The position numbers and the translations under genes are program-made. Under the pieces are notes generated by a model that saw only the letters and a program-made list of their open reading frames with translations, ran no database searches and was not told the origin of the DNA. DNA of 29,068 nucleotides, from NCBI GenBank assembly GCA_035461245.1, contig DATHVP010000045.1, forward strand, positions 1-29,068, written 5' to 3'. Shown here one piece after another: positions 1 through 9,508 of the stretch. The stretch's first letter is position 1; each line of letters starts with the position of its first letter. The stretch is from SH-MAG3 sp035461245. GTDB lineage: Bacteria > Gemmatimonadota > Gemmatimonadetes > Longimicrobiales > RSA9.

Positions 1-20
1 GCTACCATTGCCTGCGCCAG

Positions 21-104
21 CAGCACGTCGCCAGCAGCACGTCGCCCGCAGTACGTCGCCCGCAGCACTTCGCCCGCAGCACTTCGCCCGCGACCCGTCG
101 CCTA
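21..104. repeat. 14-bp tandem repeat array
   Basis: About six head-to-tail units of 14 bp with consensus CAGCACGTCGCCCG: the first begins at 21, then 35, 49, 63, 77, and a degenerate one at 91. Units at 63 and 77 are identical. The array lies directly downstream of the amidohydrolase stop codon (102-104, minus strand). The unit length is not a multiple of three and the array is outside any gene. A related motif occurs in another intergenic spacer at 11381-11407. Confidence 0.8.
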
Positions 105-3100
105 CCGCATTCCAGACCTCACGCTGCCCAGCCCGTTATCCTGCCAGTACTGCGCGGGCAGTGGCCGCTGGCGCGGCCAGACCTCGTTCAGCGTGTCGCC
201 CTCGTACAGGCGGCCGTTCCTCATGACGTAGCGGATGCGCGCCGTGTTGCGCAGGTCAGCCAGCGGGTCGGCGTCGAGAATGACCAGGTCCGCCAGCTTG
301 CCCGCCTCGATGGACCCCAGGTCGCCGCCCATGCCGATGGCCTCGGCGCCGAGGATGGTAGCAGCACGCAGTGCGTCGTGAGCCGACAGCCCGCCCGACG
401 CCATGGCCCACAGTTCCCAGTGGTAGCCGAGCCCCTGGAACTGGCCGTGGCTGCCCACCGCCGCACGGCCGCCGCCGGCCAGCAGGTCGCGGACGAACTC
501 CGCGTGCCGCGGGAATACGTGCTCCTCCTCCAGGAACCAGCCGGCGTTGCCGGGGCTGCCGCCCGCGCCTGGGCCGCGCCGGCGCGTGCGCGCGTCCAGG
601 TTCGCCTGCGGCATGAACCGGCGCAGCTTCGGGTCGGCGCCGGGGTTCTCCGTGGCGTAGAACCAGTTTTCGCCGAACGGGCCGCCGTAGCTCACCAGCA
701 GCGTGGGGCTGTTCGTCGTCTGGGACGCCTTGAAGAGCTGCACCACGTCGTCGAACATGGGCGTCACCGGCAGGTTGTGCTCGATGCCGGGGTACCCGTC
801 GATGGCGTGGGTCAGGTCGATGCGGAAATCCAGCCCACCCTCGGTGGTCGGCATGATCTCCAGTTCCCTGGCCGCCTGGATGACCCACTGCCGCTGCTGG
901 CGGTTGCCCGTCATGTACATCTTCAGCGTCTTCGTGTCGTAGTACTCGCTGTACCGCTTGAGCACCTGCTTCGCGTGCTCTGCGTTGCGCAGGTTCTCGC
1001 TGTTGAAGACGCCGGGACCGGTGGAGTAGATGCGCGGCCCGAGCATGCCGCCGACCTCGACGCGGTCGCCGTAGCTGAGGATGTCCGTCGTCGCCGTCTG
1101 GGGGTCCCGCGTCGTTGTCACGCCGTAGGCGAGGTTCGTCAGGTACTGCCACGCCTGCTGCGTGTGGATCTCCGGCACCAGCCACTGGGCGTGGTAATGC
1201 GTGTCGATGAACCCGGGGACGATGGTCCGTCCTGCGACGTCGATGACCCTGGCATCCGCCGGCACATCCACCTCGCCGGTGACCCCGACGCCGATGATGC
1301 GGTTGTCCCGGATGACGACGTCGGCGTTCTCCAGCACCTCGTCGCCCTTCATGGTCAGCACGCGCGCACCGCGCAGCACCACCGTGCCCCGGGGTATGTC
1401 ACGAGGCAGTTGCGCGATGATGCGCCGCTCCACTGGCTTGTAGCCGCGGGCCGTGTCCGGCTCGACCTCGTGGCCTTCACGGATGGAGTCGGCAATGGCG
1501 CGCAGCGAGTCCGCGGACGCACGCAGGGCGTTCATGCGCGATATGAGCGAGTCGGCGCGCAGCCTCACGGAATCGGCGCGCAGCGCGTTGAGGCGGTCCT
1601 TCAGGGACTGCGGCACCTCCGCCTCGGCCTTGGTCAGGCTGTCCACCTGCGCGCGCACGGACTTCAGCGAGTCGATGATCAGCTTCGCCTGGTACGCGCT
1701 GTCCGCGCGGGCGACGGCCGCCGCCTTCGTGCTGTCGTCCACGGCCTGGGCCCGGGCCACGTCGTACGTCACCAGCGCGTTGCCGATGGCGAAGTGGACG
1801 TGCCGCCCGTCCGCCGTCCAGGACGGGAACTCGCCGCCGATGTCGGTGAGCTTCCGCATGGGCACCGGCGACGCCTGCGGGTTGGCCGCGGACAGCATGG
1901 GTGTCGGCCCGCCGATGGTGGGGATCATCATCGTGTAGAGGTCCATCCCCACCTGGGCAATGGCGTAGTCCCCGGTGGGCGAGATCATGATGAGTCCCGC
2001 CGGCGGGCCGGGCATGGCCGGCTCGAGTTGCCCGCCGTCGCCATGGCCCGGGTGTCCGTGCCCGGCGGCCGCACCGGATGCCGTGTCAGACAGGACGCCG
2101 GTCGGAGCGCCGGATGCCGCGTCGCCGGCATGGCCCGGCACGCTGCTGTTCAGCACGAAGGAGCCGTGGTCGATGAACTCGGGGAACGCGTCGCGGCCGT
2201 GGGTCGCCCGCATGGCCGCCAGGCCCTCGGCCTCGCCCCAGAACGAGTCCGGCGGCCGGTGCGGGAACACGCGGCCGGGCAGGAACCGGAGCCCGTCGCC
2301 GTGGGGCGTCCCCGCCGTGGACGGCTGGCCGAACACGCGCAGGTGCTGCTTCACGTCGGTGCCGTCCCAACGGAACGAGACCAGCCCCTCCATGAAGCTG
2401 GACGCGTAGATACGGTCGGGTTCGCTGGTCCGGAAATGGGCGACGTCGCGCCCCGCCGTGGGCGCGATGACCGTGGCATCACCGCCGTCGGCGGGCACCC
2501 ACACGAACTGGCCGCCGGCGGCACCCCAGAACGATTCCGCCGCGCCCTCCTGCAGTTCCCGGGCTGCGGCGCGGGTGGCCACCACCCGGCTGCCGTCCGG
2601 TGACCATGCCGGGTTGGTGTAGAGGGCAGCCACGCGGGTGAGCTGCACCGGTCGGGCGCTGCCCGTCGTCGCCAGCTTCATGACGTGGCCGCCCCGGGCG
2701 TCGTCCCACGTGACGTAGGACAGCCAGCGACCGTCCGGCGACCACCGGGGATGGTACTCGCCGACGTCGCCATCCGTCAGCCGCCGGGGCTCGCCTTCCG
2801 GCAGGTCCTGGATCCACAGCCGGTCGAAGGCCGTGAAGACCAGGCGCCGGCCGTCCGGCGACGCCACGGGGTTGCGGATCTGCTTCGCCGTCACCAGCGA
2901 GTCCGTGTCCACGGCGTACGCGAACTTCACTTCCGGCGCGATGTCCCGGCGAACAGGCGCCTCGAAGGCGATCTTCACGGGTGCACTGCGGTCCACCGGC
3001 ACGCGCCAGATCTCGCCGCCGTAGGAGACGATGATGGCGCGGGAATCCGGCGTGAAGGCGTAGCCCGGCAGCACGTCCAGCGGCGCGCGGGACTCCATCT

Positions 3101-4028
3101 CGTCCCGCTGCACCGGGTACGCCAGCCAGTCCTCCAGCCCGCTGTTCAGGTCGCGGATGCGCAGCCCGGTCTGCGCGCCCTCGCGGGTGCCGTAGACCAG
3201 CCAGCGGCCGTCGGGCGAGAGCGCAGGCCGGAAGCCGGAGCCGTAGCGGTTTGACATGAGTTGCGACTGGCCCGTCTCCCGGTCGTACCGGTAGAGCTGG
3301 TACTGGGGGAAGTTGGCGTTGTAGCTCCAGTCGCCGTCCCGGCCGGCGTACCAGATGTAGCGGCCGTCAGGGCTCCACGCCGCGCCCAGCGTCTTCAGCG
3401 TTGCCGGCGCGCGGATCAGGGGGATGGGCTGGCGCCCGTCGGTGTGGTGGAGCTGGAGCTTCGCCGCGCCCCCGAGTCCCGCCGAGCGGGCAACCACAAT
3501 GTACTGCCCGTCCGGCGACCATGCCGGCGAGATGTACAGCGCGTTGTTGCCCTGCGTGACCTGCGCCGTGTCGCGGTTGGACAGTGTCAGCGTCCACACG
3601 TTGTCGCCGCCGCTGCGGTCGGAGACGAAGACGATCTTCGTGCCGTCGGGACTGAAGCGCGGCTGCGCGTCGAACGCCAGTCCGCCGGTAAGCCGCTCTG
3701 CGCGGCCGCCCTCGATGGGCATGATGTACAGGTCGCCCAGCAGGTCGAACACGATGTGCCGGCCATCAGGGCTCACGTCCAGCGACATCCACGTGCCCTT
3801 CGTCGCCGTGAACTCCGCCTTGCGTGTGGGGTTCAGCGGCAGCGGCCGCGGCTGTTGCTGCTGCTGTGCGTTCGGGCCGCCCTGAGGCGGGCCCTGTGCG
3901 ACGACGTCGCCTGCACCGATCACGGTGGCGATCACGAGTGCGGCTGTGGCAGCGCCCACGGCACGCCGTGCGAGTCGCGCCATGATGGGCCGGGCCGGTG
4001 CGTTGCCGGCTGCGATATGCGCGCGCAT
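102..4028 (-). CDS. TolB-like PD40 propeller-amidohydrolase fusion, paralogue 1
   Basis: Predicted secreted protein of 1308 residues. A signal peptide (hydrophobic run ending VVAQ near residue 45) precedes a long beta-propeller region with many PD40 motifs of the type SPDGRxIVF, as in TolB and DPP-IV-like propellers. A C-terminal metal-dependent amidohydrolase domain follows. The metal-binding HxH (DTHYH) begins at about residue 944, after a typical strand TIVPGF. Later motifs are LKMYM (possible carboxylated lysine), IEHN and GSHGQ, then a GKLADLVILD tail. Family enzymes hydrolyse amide or imide bonds; the substrate is unknown. Compared with its upstream paralogue it carries a His-rich insert (HGHPGHGDGG, about 652-665) and an Ala/Asp/Ser/Leu-rich helical insert (about 763-860, repeated ADSLR) that looks like a coiled coil. 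The start is the ATG at 4028, which shares one base with the upstream stop (TGATG) and has GGAGG nine bases before it. An internal ATG at 3983 would give a shorter signal peptide but lacks a Shine-Dalgarno. Confidence 0.93.
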   Translation of the reverse strand: MRAHIAAGNAPARPIMARLARRAVGAATAALVIATVIGAGDVVAQGPPQGGPNAQQQQQPRPLPLNPTRKAEFTATKGTWMSLDVSPDGRHIVFDLLGDLYIMPIEGGRAERLTGGLAFDAQPRFSPDGTKIVFVSDRSGGDNVWTLTLSNRDTAQVTQGNNALYISPAWSPDGQYIVVARSAGLGGAAKLQLHHTDGRQPIPLIRAPATLKTLGAAWSPDGRYIWYAGRDGDWSYNANFPQYQLYRYDRETGQSQLMSNRYGSGFRPALSPDGRWLVYGTREGAQTGLRIRDLNSGLEDWLAYPVQRDEMESRAPLDVLPGYAFTPDSRAIIVSYGGEIWRVPVDRSAPVKIAFEAPVRRDIAPEVKFAYAVDTDSLVTAKQIRNPVASPDGRRLVFTAFDRLWIQDLPEGEPRRLTDGDVGEYHPRWSPDGRWLSYVTWDDARGGHVMKLATTGSARPVQLTRVAALYTNPAWSPDGSRVVATRAAARELQEGAAESFWGAAGGQFVWVPADGGDATVIAPTAGRDVAHFRTSEPDRIYASSFMEGLVSFRWDGTDVKQHLRVFGQPSTAGTPHGDGLRFLPGRVFPHRPPDSFWGEAEGLAAMRATHGRDAFPEFIDHGSFVLNSSVPGHAGDAASGAPTGVLSDTASGAAAGHGHPGHGDGGQLEPAMPGPPAGLIMISPTGDYAIAQVGMDLYTMMIPTIGGPTPMLSAANPQASPVPMRKLTDIGGEFPSWTADGRHVHFAIGNALVTYDVARAQAVDDSTKAAAVARADSAYQAKLIIDSLKSVRAQVDSLTKAEAEVPQSLKDRLNALRADSVRLRADSLISRMNALRASADSLRAIADSIREGHEVEPDTARGYKPVERRIIAQLPRDIPRGTVVLRGARVLTMKGDEVLENADVVIRDNRIIGVGVTGEVDVPADARVIDVAGRTIVPGFIDTHYHAQWLVPEIHTQQAWQYLTNLAYGVTTTRDPQTATTDILSYGDRVEVGGMLGPRIYSTGPGVFNSENLRNAEHAKQVLKRYSEYYDTKTLKMYMTGNRQQRQWVIQAARELEIMPTTEGGLDFRIDLTHAIDGYPGIEHNLPVTPMFDDVVQLFKASQTTNSPTLLVSYGGPFGENWFYATENPGADPKLRRFMPQANLDARTRRRGPGAGGSPGNAGWFLEEEHVFPRHAEFVRDLLAGGGRAAVGSHGQFQGLGYHWELWAMASGGLSAHDALRAATILGAEAIGMGGDLGSIEAGKLADLVILDADPLADLRNTARIRYVMRNGRLYEGDTLNEVWPRQRPLPAQYWQDNGLGSVRSGMR

Positions 4029-7000
4029 CAGCGGTCGCCTCCCCGGATGCCCGCCTGAACGGCGGGCGCGGTGTTGCGCCACGGTTCCCGCGGCGCCGGC
4101 TGTTGTCGCGGCCACAGCTCGTCCAGCGTGTTGCCGTCGTAGAGGCGTCCGTTCTTCATGACGTACCTGATGGTGTTCGTGTTGCGGATGTTGTCCAGCG
4201 GGTTCGCGTCCAGGATGACCAGGTCCGCCAGCTTGCCGGGCTCGATGGAACCCAGGTCCCGGCCCAGGCCGATGGCCTCGGCGCCCATGAGCGTGGCGAT
4301 GCGCAGCGCGGTGTGGCTGTCCATGCCGCCACTGGCCATGGCCCACAGCTCCCAGTGGTAGCCCAGCCCCTGGAGCTGGCCGTGGCTGCCGACGCCGGCC
4401 CGGCCGCCCGCACGGACCAGTTCGTCCAGCCACGCGGAGTGGCGCCTGAACACGTACTCGTCCTCGTGGAACCAGCCGCCCGGGCCGGGGCCCGGGTTGC
4501 GGCGGCGGATCTTGTAGTTCAGCTCCTCCACGGGCGTGAAGTGGGCGAGCTTGCGGTCACCGATGACGTCCTCGTTCGTGTAGAACCAGTTCTCCGCCCA
4601 GGGCCCGCCGTACTGCACCAGCAGCGTCGGCGAGTTCACGGTCTGCGATGTCCTGAACAGTTCGATGACGTCGTTGTACGCCGGGATGATGGGCATGTTG
4701 TGCTCGATGCCCGGGTAACCGTCCACGGCGTGCGTCATGTTCAGCCGGTAGTCGAGGCCGCCCTCCGTCGTCGGCATCAGGTTCAGCTCCCGCGCCGCCA
4801 TGACCAGGTGCTGCCGCTGCTGCCGGTTGCCGGCCATGTACATCTTGAACGTCTTGGTGTCGTAGTAGTCGCTGTAGCGGCGCAGCACGAAGCGCGCGTC
4901 GTCCAGCGTACGGACGCCGGTGCCGAAGAAGACGCCGGGGCCGGTGGAGTAGACGCGCGGCCCGGGGATCTCGCCCGCCTCGACGCGGTCGGCGTATGTG
5001 AGCACGTCGGTGGTGGCAGTCTGCGGGTCACGGGTCGTCGTCACGCCGTAGGCCAGGTTCGCCAGGTAGATCCACGGCCGGCGCCAGTGCAGCCCCCACA
5101 GGTTCCACATGTGCGCGTGGGTGTCCACGAAGCCCGGCACGATTGTCCGGCCTGTCACGTCAATGACCTGCGCGCCCTGGGGCGCAGCGCCCCGGGGGCC
5201 GACGCTGACGATGCGGTTGTTCGTGATGACGACGTCGGCGTCCTCGATGACCTCGTCGCCACGCATGGTGATGGCGCGGCCGCCGCGCAGCACCACCGTG
5301 CCCTGGGGGATGTCACGGGGGACCTGCACGCGGATGCGCTGCTCTGCAGGCCGGTACGCCTGGCTGAAGCCGTGCTGCACATCCGGCTGGCCCGCCGCCC
5401 GTGCCGCCGATTCAGCCTGCTCCATGGCGTCCAGGCTGTAGGAGACGAAGGCGTTGCCCAGCGACCAGTGCACGGTCCGGCCGTCGCCGCCCCAGGTCAC
5501 GAACTCGCCGCCGATGTCCGACAGCCGCCGCACCGGCATGGCCGCGCTGTCCGGCGACGTGACCATGACCGTCGGCGCCACGGCCCCCACCTGCGGGATG
5601 GTCACCACGTAGACCTGGTTGTTCGCCACGGCCACGGCCCGGTCTCCCTGCGGCGCCATCATGACCAGCGCCGCGCTGCCCTGCGGGATGGTCGGTTCCC
5701 GACTCACGTCCCGGGGCATGACGATGTGGCTGTGGCCGTCCAGGTCGTACGGACCGAGGTAGAACGGCTGGCGCCACGTCACGCGCAGGTGCTGCTTCAC
5801 GTCCGTGCCGTCCCATCGCATGCTGCTCAGCGCCACCGTGGGTGGCACGTAGTTCGGGAAGCCCGGCTCGCCCTGCGCCGGCACTGAGCCGTACAGGAAG
5901 ATCCGCTCCGGGTCCTGCGTGAAGTGGGGCCGCTGACGGCCGAGCGTCGGGCCGATGACCGTTGCATCGCCGCCCTGCGCGGGGAACCAGACGAACTCGG
6001 CGCCCAGCCCGCTGCCGACGAACGGGTCAATGGCATCGCGCAGGTCGCGGATGGACGCCCGCGTCGCGATGATGCGCCCGCCGTCGGGTGACCACGCCGG
6101 CCCCTGGTAGTATGCGGACACGCGCGAGACCCGCGTGGGCGAGCCGCCACCGGCGTTCACGCGCATGAGGTGCCCGTCACTGTCGTCCCACGCCACGTAG
6201 GCGAGCTGGCGCCCGTCCGGCGACCATGCGGGCTGGAACTCGCCGGCCTCGCCGTTCGTCACCCGTCGCGGCGTGCCAGACGGCAGGTCCATCACATAGA
6301 GCCTGTTCAGCGCCGTGAACGCCACGCGCCGCCCGTCCGGCGACGGTATCGCGTCGCGGATCTGCGTGACGTTGAAGGTGGGTTCGTCGGAGATGGGGTA
6401 CTCGAACCTCAACTCCGGGCCGACGGCGACCTCGACCTGCGCCGTGAACGGGATCTGAGCCGCTGCCGAGCCGTCCACCGGCACCCGCCAGAAGCGGCCG
6501 TCGTAGGACAGGATGACGGCCCGGGAGTCCGGCGTGAACGCGTAGCCCGGCAGCACGTCCATGCTGGCCACCGACTCCTGGTCGTCCCGCTGGATGGGAT
6601 ACGCCAGCCACCGCTCCTCGCCGGATTCCAGGTCCCGGATGCGCAGCCCCGTCTCCGCGTCCTGCCGGGTCCCGTAGGCCAGCCACTTCCCGTCCCGCGA
6701 CAGCGCCGGCCTGAACGCCGAGCCGTGCCGCGCCGACATGGTCGTGCGCGTGCCCGTCTCCCGGTCATACACGGCGAGCTGGTACTGGGGCAGGATGGCG
6801 TTGTACGTCCACGTGCCTGAGCGCTGGGCGAACCAGACGTAGCGCGGGTCCGCGCCGAATGCCGGGCCGAGCATGCGGATCGCCGCCGGGCCCGCTGCCA
6901 TCTCCACGCCCGTGCCACCGCGCACGTGGAAGAGCCAGATCTTCTCGAGTCCGGACAGCGGCGCCGACCGCGATACCGCGATGTACTCGCCGTCCGGCGT

Positions 7001-7426
7001 CCAGACGGGGGACAGGTAGGTGCTGTTCCAGCCGCGGGTGAGCTGTCGGTCCAGGCCCGTGTCCAGGGAGTGGATCCACAGGTTCTCGTCACCGCTCCGG
7101 TCCGACACGAAGACGATCTGGCGACCGTCGGGACTGAAGCGCGGCTGCATGTCGTGGCCCATACCGCTGGTGATGCGGGTGGCACTGCCCCCCGTCACCG
7201 GCATGGTATAGAGATCGCCCAGCAGGTCGAAGACCAGGGTCTGGCCGTCAGGACTCACGTCTACGGACATCCAGGTGCCCCGATCCGCAGTGAACCGCGT
7301 CGTGCGCTCCGGCTGGAGCGGCAGGCCCCACAGGGCGGTATCGGGATGGAACTGTGCTTCCGCCGGAGGAGGCGGCACGACCCACAGGGCGGCCAGGGCC
7401 GCCGGGATCAGGAATGACCGGCGCAT
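4028..7426 (-). CDS. TolB-like PD40 propeller-amidohydrolase fusion, paralogue 2
   Basis: Secreted protein of 1132 residues. It starts with a clear signal peptide (MRRSFLIPAALAALW, cut near AEAQ), followed by about ten or more PD40 blades (SPDGRQIVFVSDRSG-type) and then an amidohydrolase domain with DTHAH (first His about residue 770), TFKMYM, GIEHN, GSHGQLQGLGYHWE and GKLADLVILDANPL. The order of domains and much of the sequence match the downstream gene (shared YGGPxxENWFY, TTTRDPQTATTD, VPRDIPxGTVVLRG), so the two arose by tandem duplication. This copy lacks the His-rich and coiled-coil inserts. By family, it is a metal-dependent hydrolase acting outside the cytoplasm, possibly on peptides or cyclic amides; the propeller may gate or recruit substrate. 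The stop overlaps the start of the next gene by one base, implying an operon with coupled translation. No strong Shine-Dalgarno precedes the ATG. Confidence 0.94.
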   Translation of the reverse strand: MRRSFLIPAALAALWVVPPPPAEAQFHPDTALWGLPLQPERTTRFTADRGTWMSVDVSPDGQTLVFDLLGDLYTMPVTGGSATRITSGMGHDMQPRFSPDGRQIVFVSDRSGDENLWIHSLDTGLDRQLTRGWNSTYLSPVWTPDGEYIAVSRSAPLSGLEKIWLFHVRGGTGVEMAAGPAAIRMLGPAFGADPRYVWFAQRSGTWTYNAILPQYQLAVYDRETGTRTTMSARHGSAFRPALSRDGKWLAYGTRQDAETGLRIRDLESGEERWLAYPIQRDDQESVASMDVLPGYAFTPDSRAVILSYDGRFWRVPVDGSAAAQIPFTAQVEVAVGPELRFEYPISDEPTFNVTQIRDAIPSPDGRRVAFTALNRLYVMDLPSGTPRRVTNGEAGEFQPAWSPDGRQLAYVAWDDSDGHLMRVNAGGGSPTRVSRVSAYYQGPAWSPDGGRIIATRASIRDLRDAIDPFVGSGLGAEFVWFPAQGGDATVIGPTLGRQRPHFTQDPERIFLYGSVPAQGEPGFPNYVPPTVALSSMRWDGTDVKQHLRVTWRQPFYLGPYDLDGHSHIVMPRDVSREPTIPQGSAALVMMAPQGDRAVAVANNQVYVVTIPQVGAVAPTVMVTSPDSAAMPVRRLSDIGGEFVTWGGDGRTVHWSLGNAFVSYSLDAMEQAESAARAAGQPDVQHGFSQAYRPAEQRIRVQVPRDIPQGTVVLRGGRAITMRGDEVIEDADVVITNNRIVSVGPRGAAPQGAQVIDVTGRTIVPGFVDTHAHMWNLWGLHWRRPWIYLANLAYGVTTTRDPQTATTDVLTYADRVEAGEIPGPRVYSTGPGVFFGTGVRTLDDARFVLRRYSDYYDTKTFKMYMAGNRQQRQHLVMAARELNLMPTTEGGLDYRLNMTHAVDGYPGIEHNMPIIPAYNDVIELFRTSQTVNSPTLLVQYGGPWAENWFYTNEDVIGDRKLAHFTPVEELNYKIRRRNPGPGPGGWFHEDEYVFRRHSAWLDELVRAGGRAGVGSHGQLQGLGYHWELWAMASGGMDSHTALRIATLMGAEAIGLGRDLGSIEPGKLADLVILDANPLDNIRNTNTIRYVMKNGRLYDGNTLDELWPRQQPAPREPWRNTAPAVQAGIRGGDR

Positions 7427-7599
7427 GGGTTTCCGGGGTTCGGGTTGGGTTGCTGCAGGACCGGCTACTTCGGAACGTACTTCGAGTCTAGGCAGAATAT
7501 AGCTACGAGTCCCGAGGCGGGGGATGAAAATCTTGCTGGCCGGGGCGAACGGCAGGTAATCTCACACGGAGCCACTGAGGCCCGTACGTACGCACAGGT
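7427..7599 (-). promoter_or_regulatory. Spacer upstream of the amidohydrolase pair
   Basis: This 173-bp gap separates two same-strand genes and no ORF in it looks real. It is less GC-rich than its surroundings. A TATATT box on the minus strand (7501-7496) could be a -10 element for the amidohydrolase operon, but I find no matching -35 at the usual spacing, so the promoter assignment is weak. I see no convincing terminator for the upstream hydrolase gene. Confidence 0.25.
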
Positions 7600-8490
7600 T
7601 CACCGCCGGTGCCCGAGAAGGGCGTCGCCCATGGCGGGATGCTCGAACATCTGCCGGTGGGGGTGACCAGCGCCGTCGTGCAGGACCAGCCGCCAGTTGA
7701 ATTCCCAGCCCTGATCGTGGGCAAGCTCCATGGCCGTGACGAACCAGCGGAGGTTGCGGGCATAGCGGTGGACCCCCTGCTCGGCGGCGCGGCCTCCGGG
7801 CAGCTGGGCGTCCTCCGTGTCGGCCGTGCCGATGGCGACGGTCATGGGCAGGGCGAGGTAGCGACGGAGCCGGTCGTCGCTGCTGTACCGGTCCGGCAGC
7901 CCGCCGAAGCCCAGGCCGAAATCCAGGTCCCGGGTGGGGAAGAGGGCGGAACCGGGAGACATTGCCACCAGTCGTTCGGCGTCAGTGTCCAGGAACGCAG
8001 CCATCCGTGACACGAACTGCGCGCCCGCCGAGTAGCCCAGCAGGATCCACGGCAGCTGCTGCGCCCCTTCCCGTTGCCGGACGTACTCGACGATCAGCGG
8101 GATGAACGCGTATGTCCGCTCCGCCGGGTCGGCGAGGGATCCGTCGGCGCGGAACACGCCGCCCATCTGGTAGCGGCGGTTCGGGAACCGCTCCGCGTCG
8201 AACTCCGGCACCACGACGATCCTGCCGTGCTCGTCGGCGAAGCCCCTCGAGTTGTCGCGGTAGGACTCGGCGGCCCGGGACGCGCCATGGAGCAGCAGGA
8301 CGAAGCCCTCACCGCTGTAGCTGGCAGGCCGGTACACCCAGAGGTTGAGGGTCGTCCCGTCGAAATCCACGGCCACGCGGCTGCTGCCCGGCGGGAACGG
8401 ACCCGCTCCTGCCTGTGCCTGAGCGGCGGGGGGCGCCCCGAGGAGGAGCAGGGCGGCCAGGACGGGCACGGTCCGGAGGTTTCGTCGCAT
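7600..8490 (-). CDS. Secreted alpha/beta hydrolase (esterase/depolymerase-like)
   Basis: A 296-residue exported hydrolase. The signal peptide has a Leu/Ala core and an AQA-type cleavage region near residue 26. The fold signature follows: VLLLHGAS (oxyanion-hole HG at about 68-69), the nucleophile elbow GYSAG (Ser154), a probable acid in GTADTED (Asp224 or Asp227), and the catalytic His276 in DGAGH. It resembles the secreted esterase/poly(3-hydroxyalkanoate) depolymerase-like group of the superfamily, but the substrate cannot be read from the sequence. The ATG at 8490 has AGGAG six bases upstream on the minus strand. A much longer open frame extends upstream, but it is antisense to the SDR gene and lacks coding character. 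The gene is divergent from the SDR gene across 78 bp. Confidence 0.9.
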   Translation of the reverse strand: MRRNLRTVPVLAALLLLGAPPAAQAQAGAGPFPPGSSRVAVDFDGTTLNLWVYRPASYSGEGFVLLLHGASRAAESYRDNSRGFADEHGRIVVVPEFDAERFPNRRYQMGGVFRADGSLADPAERTYAFIPLIVEYVRQREGAQQLPWILLGYSAGAQFVSRMAAFLDTDAERLVAMSPGSALFPTRDLDFGLGFGGLPDRYSSDDRLRRYLALPMTVAIGTADTEDAQLPGGRAAEQGVHRYARNLRWFVTAMELAHDQGWEFNWRLVLHDGAGHPHRQMFEHPAMGDALLGHRR

Positions 8491-8568
8491 GGGGGCTCCT
8501 GGGTAACATGCTGCGATCTCGTTCACTATCCTGCCCCAGCACTCATCCGGCAAGAGGTGGAGGACACG

Positions 8569-9474
8569 ATGTACGACGGGCTGAACTGCGGGCCGCCCGC
8601 CCATACCCCGGCCCGTGTGCTCGTTGCGGGGTGTGGCTACGTGGGCTGTGCGCTGGCGGCGCGGCTGGCTGGCGAGGGCCATGCAGTGTGGGGGCTGCGA
8701 CGCAGCACCGGTGCGTTGCCGACGGGAGTCCAGCCCATCGCGGCGGACCTGGCGGTCCCGTCCACGCTGGCCGGGCTGCCGCTGTCGCTGGACTACGTGG
8801 TGTATGCCGCCGCGCCCGGCGGCGCTGACGACGAGCGCTACCGCACCATCTACGTGGACGGCCTCCGCAACCTGCTTGCGGCGCTGGAATCGCAGGACCA
8901 GAGACCACGTCGCGTGCTGCTTACATCCACCACGGGCGTCTACGGGCAGCAGGCAGGGGAGTGGGTGGACGAGGATTCGCCCACGGAGCCCGAGGACTTC
9001 CGGGGCGAGCGCCCGCTGGAGGGGGAGCGGCTGCTGCTGGCCGGGCCATTCCCCGCCACGGTGCTCCGGCTGGGCGGGATCTATGGACCTGGCCGGACCC
9101 GCCTCATCGAGCAGGTGCGCTCGGGCCAGGCGAGGTGCGTGCCCGGGCTCTGGTCGAACCGCATTCACCGGGACGATTGCGCTGGCGCACTGCGCCACCT
9201 CATGCTGATGGAGGATGCCAGCCCCCGCTACCTGGGCGTGGACCGGGAGCCCGTGGAACTGTGCGACGTCCATCGCTGGCTGGCCGCGCGGCTGGGCGTG
9301 GTGCCGCCCGTCGTTGATGAGGATGCCGACCCGTCCGGGTCCGCGCCCGGCCGCCGGCGTCGCAGCAACAAGCGGTGCAGCAGCGAGCGACTGGTTGCGT
9401 CCGGGTACCGGTTCCTGTTCCCGACGTTCCGGGAGGGCTACGCCGCGCTGCTGGCCGGGGAGGCGGGCGCCTGA
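8569..9474 (+). CDS. Atypical NAD(P)-binding SDR protein (YeeZ-like epimerase/dehydratase family)
   Basis: A 301-residue cytoplasmic protein with an N-terminal Rossmann fold: VLVAGCGYVGCALA at about 17-30 gives the GxGxxG dinucleotide motif. The segments TSTTGVYG (about 119-126) and LRLGGIYGPGR are typical of extended SDR and NAD-dependent epimerase/dehydratase proteins. The canonical YxxxK catalytic pair is not clear: Tyr125 is followed by GQQA, and the later helix where YxxxK usually sits reads PLEGERLL. This fits the atypical YeeZ group, whose reaction is poorly defined. The start ATG at 8569 has a good AGGTGGAGG about five bases upstream; in-frame upstream sequence is antisense to the hydrolase and was excluded. 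The C-terminal part holds an Arg/Ser-rich patch (GRRRRSNKR). Confidence 0.88.
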   Translation: MYDGLNCGPPAHTPARVLVAGCGYVGCALAARLAGEGHAVWGLRRSTGALPTGVQPIAADLAVPSTLAGLPLSLDYVVYAAAPGGADDERYRTIYVDGLRNLLAALESQDQRPRRVLLTSTTGVYGQQAGEWVDEDSPTEPEDFRGERPLEGERLLLAGPFPATVLRLGGIYGPGRTRLIEQVRSGQARCVPGLWSNRIHRDDCAGALRHLMLMEDASPRYLGVDREPVELCDVHRWLAARLGVVPPVVDEDADPSGSAPGRRRRSNKRCSSERLVASGYRFLFPTFREGYAALLAGEAGA

Positions 9475-9508
9475 AGACGTGCCAGTCGGTCTATGTGCGG
9501 CGCTCGGC

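Noticed and set aside
378..5887. Long plus-strand open frames (about 740 and 630 codons) across the amidohydrolase genes
   Set aside because: They are antisense to two clearly recognisable proteins, have Arg/Val/His-rich shadow composition and contain no domain.
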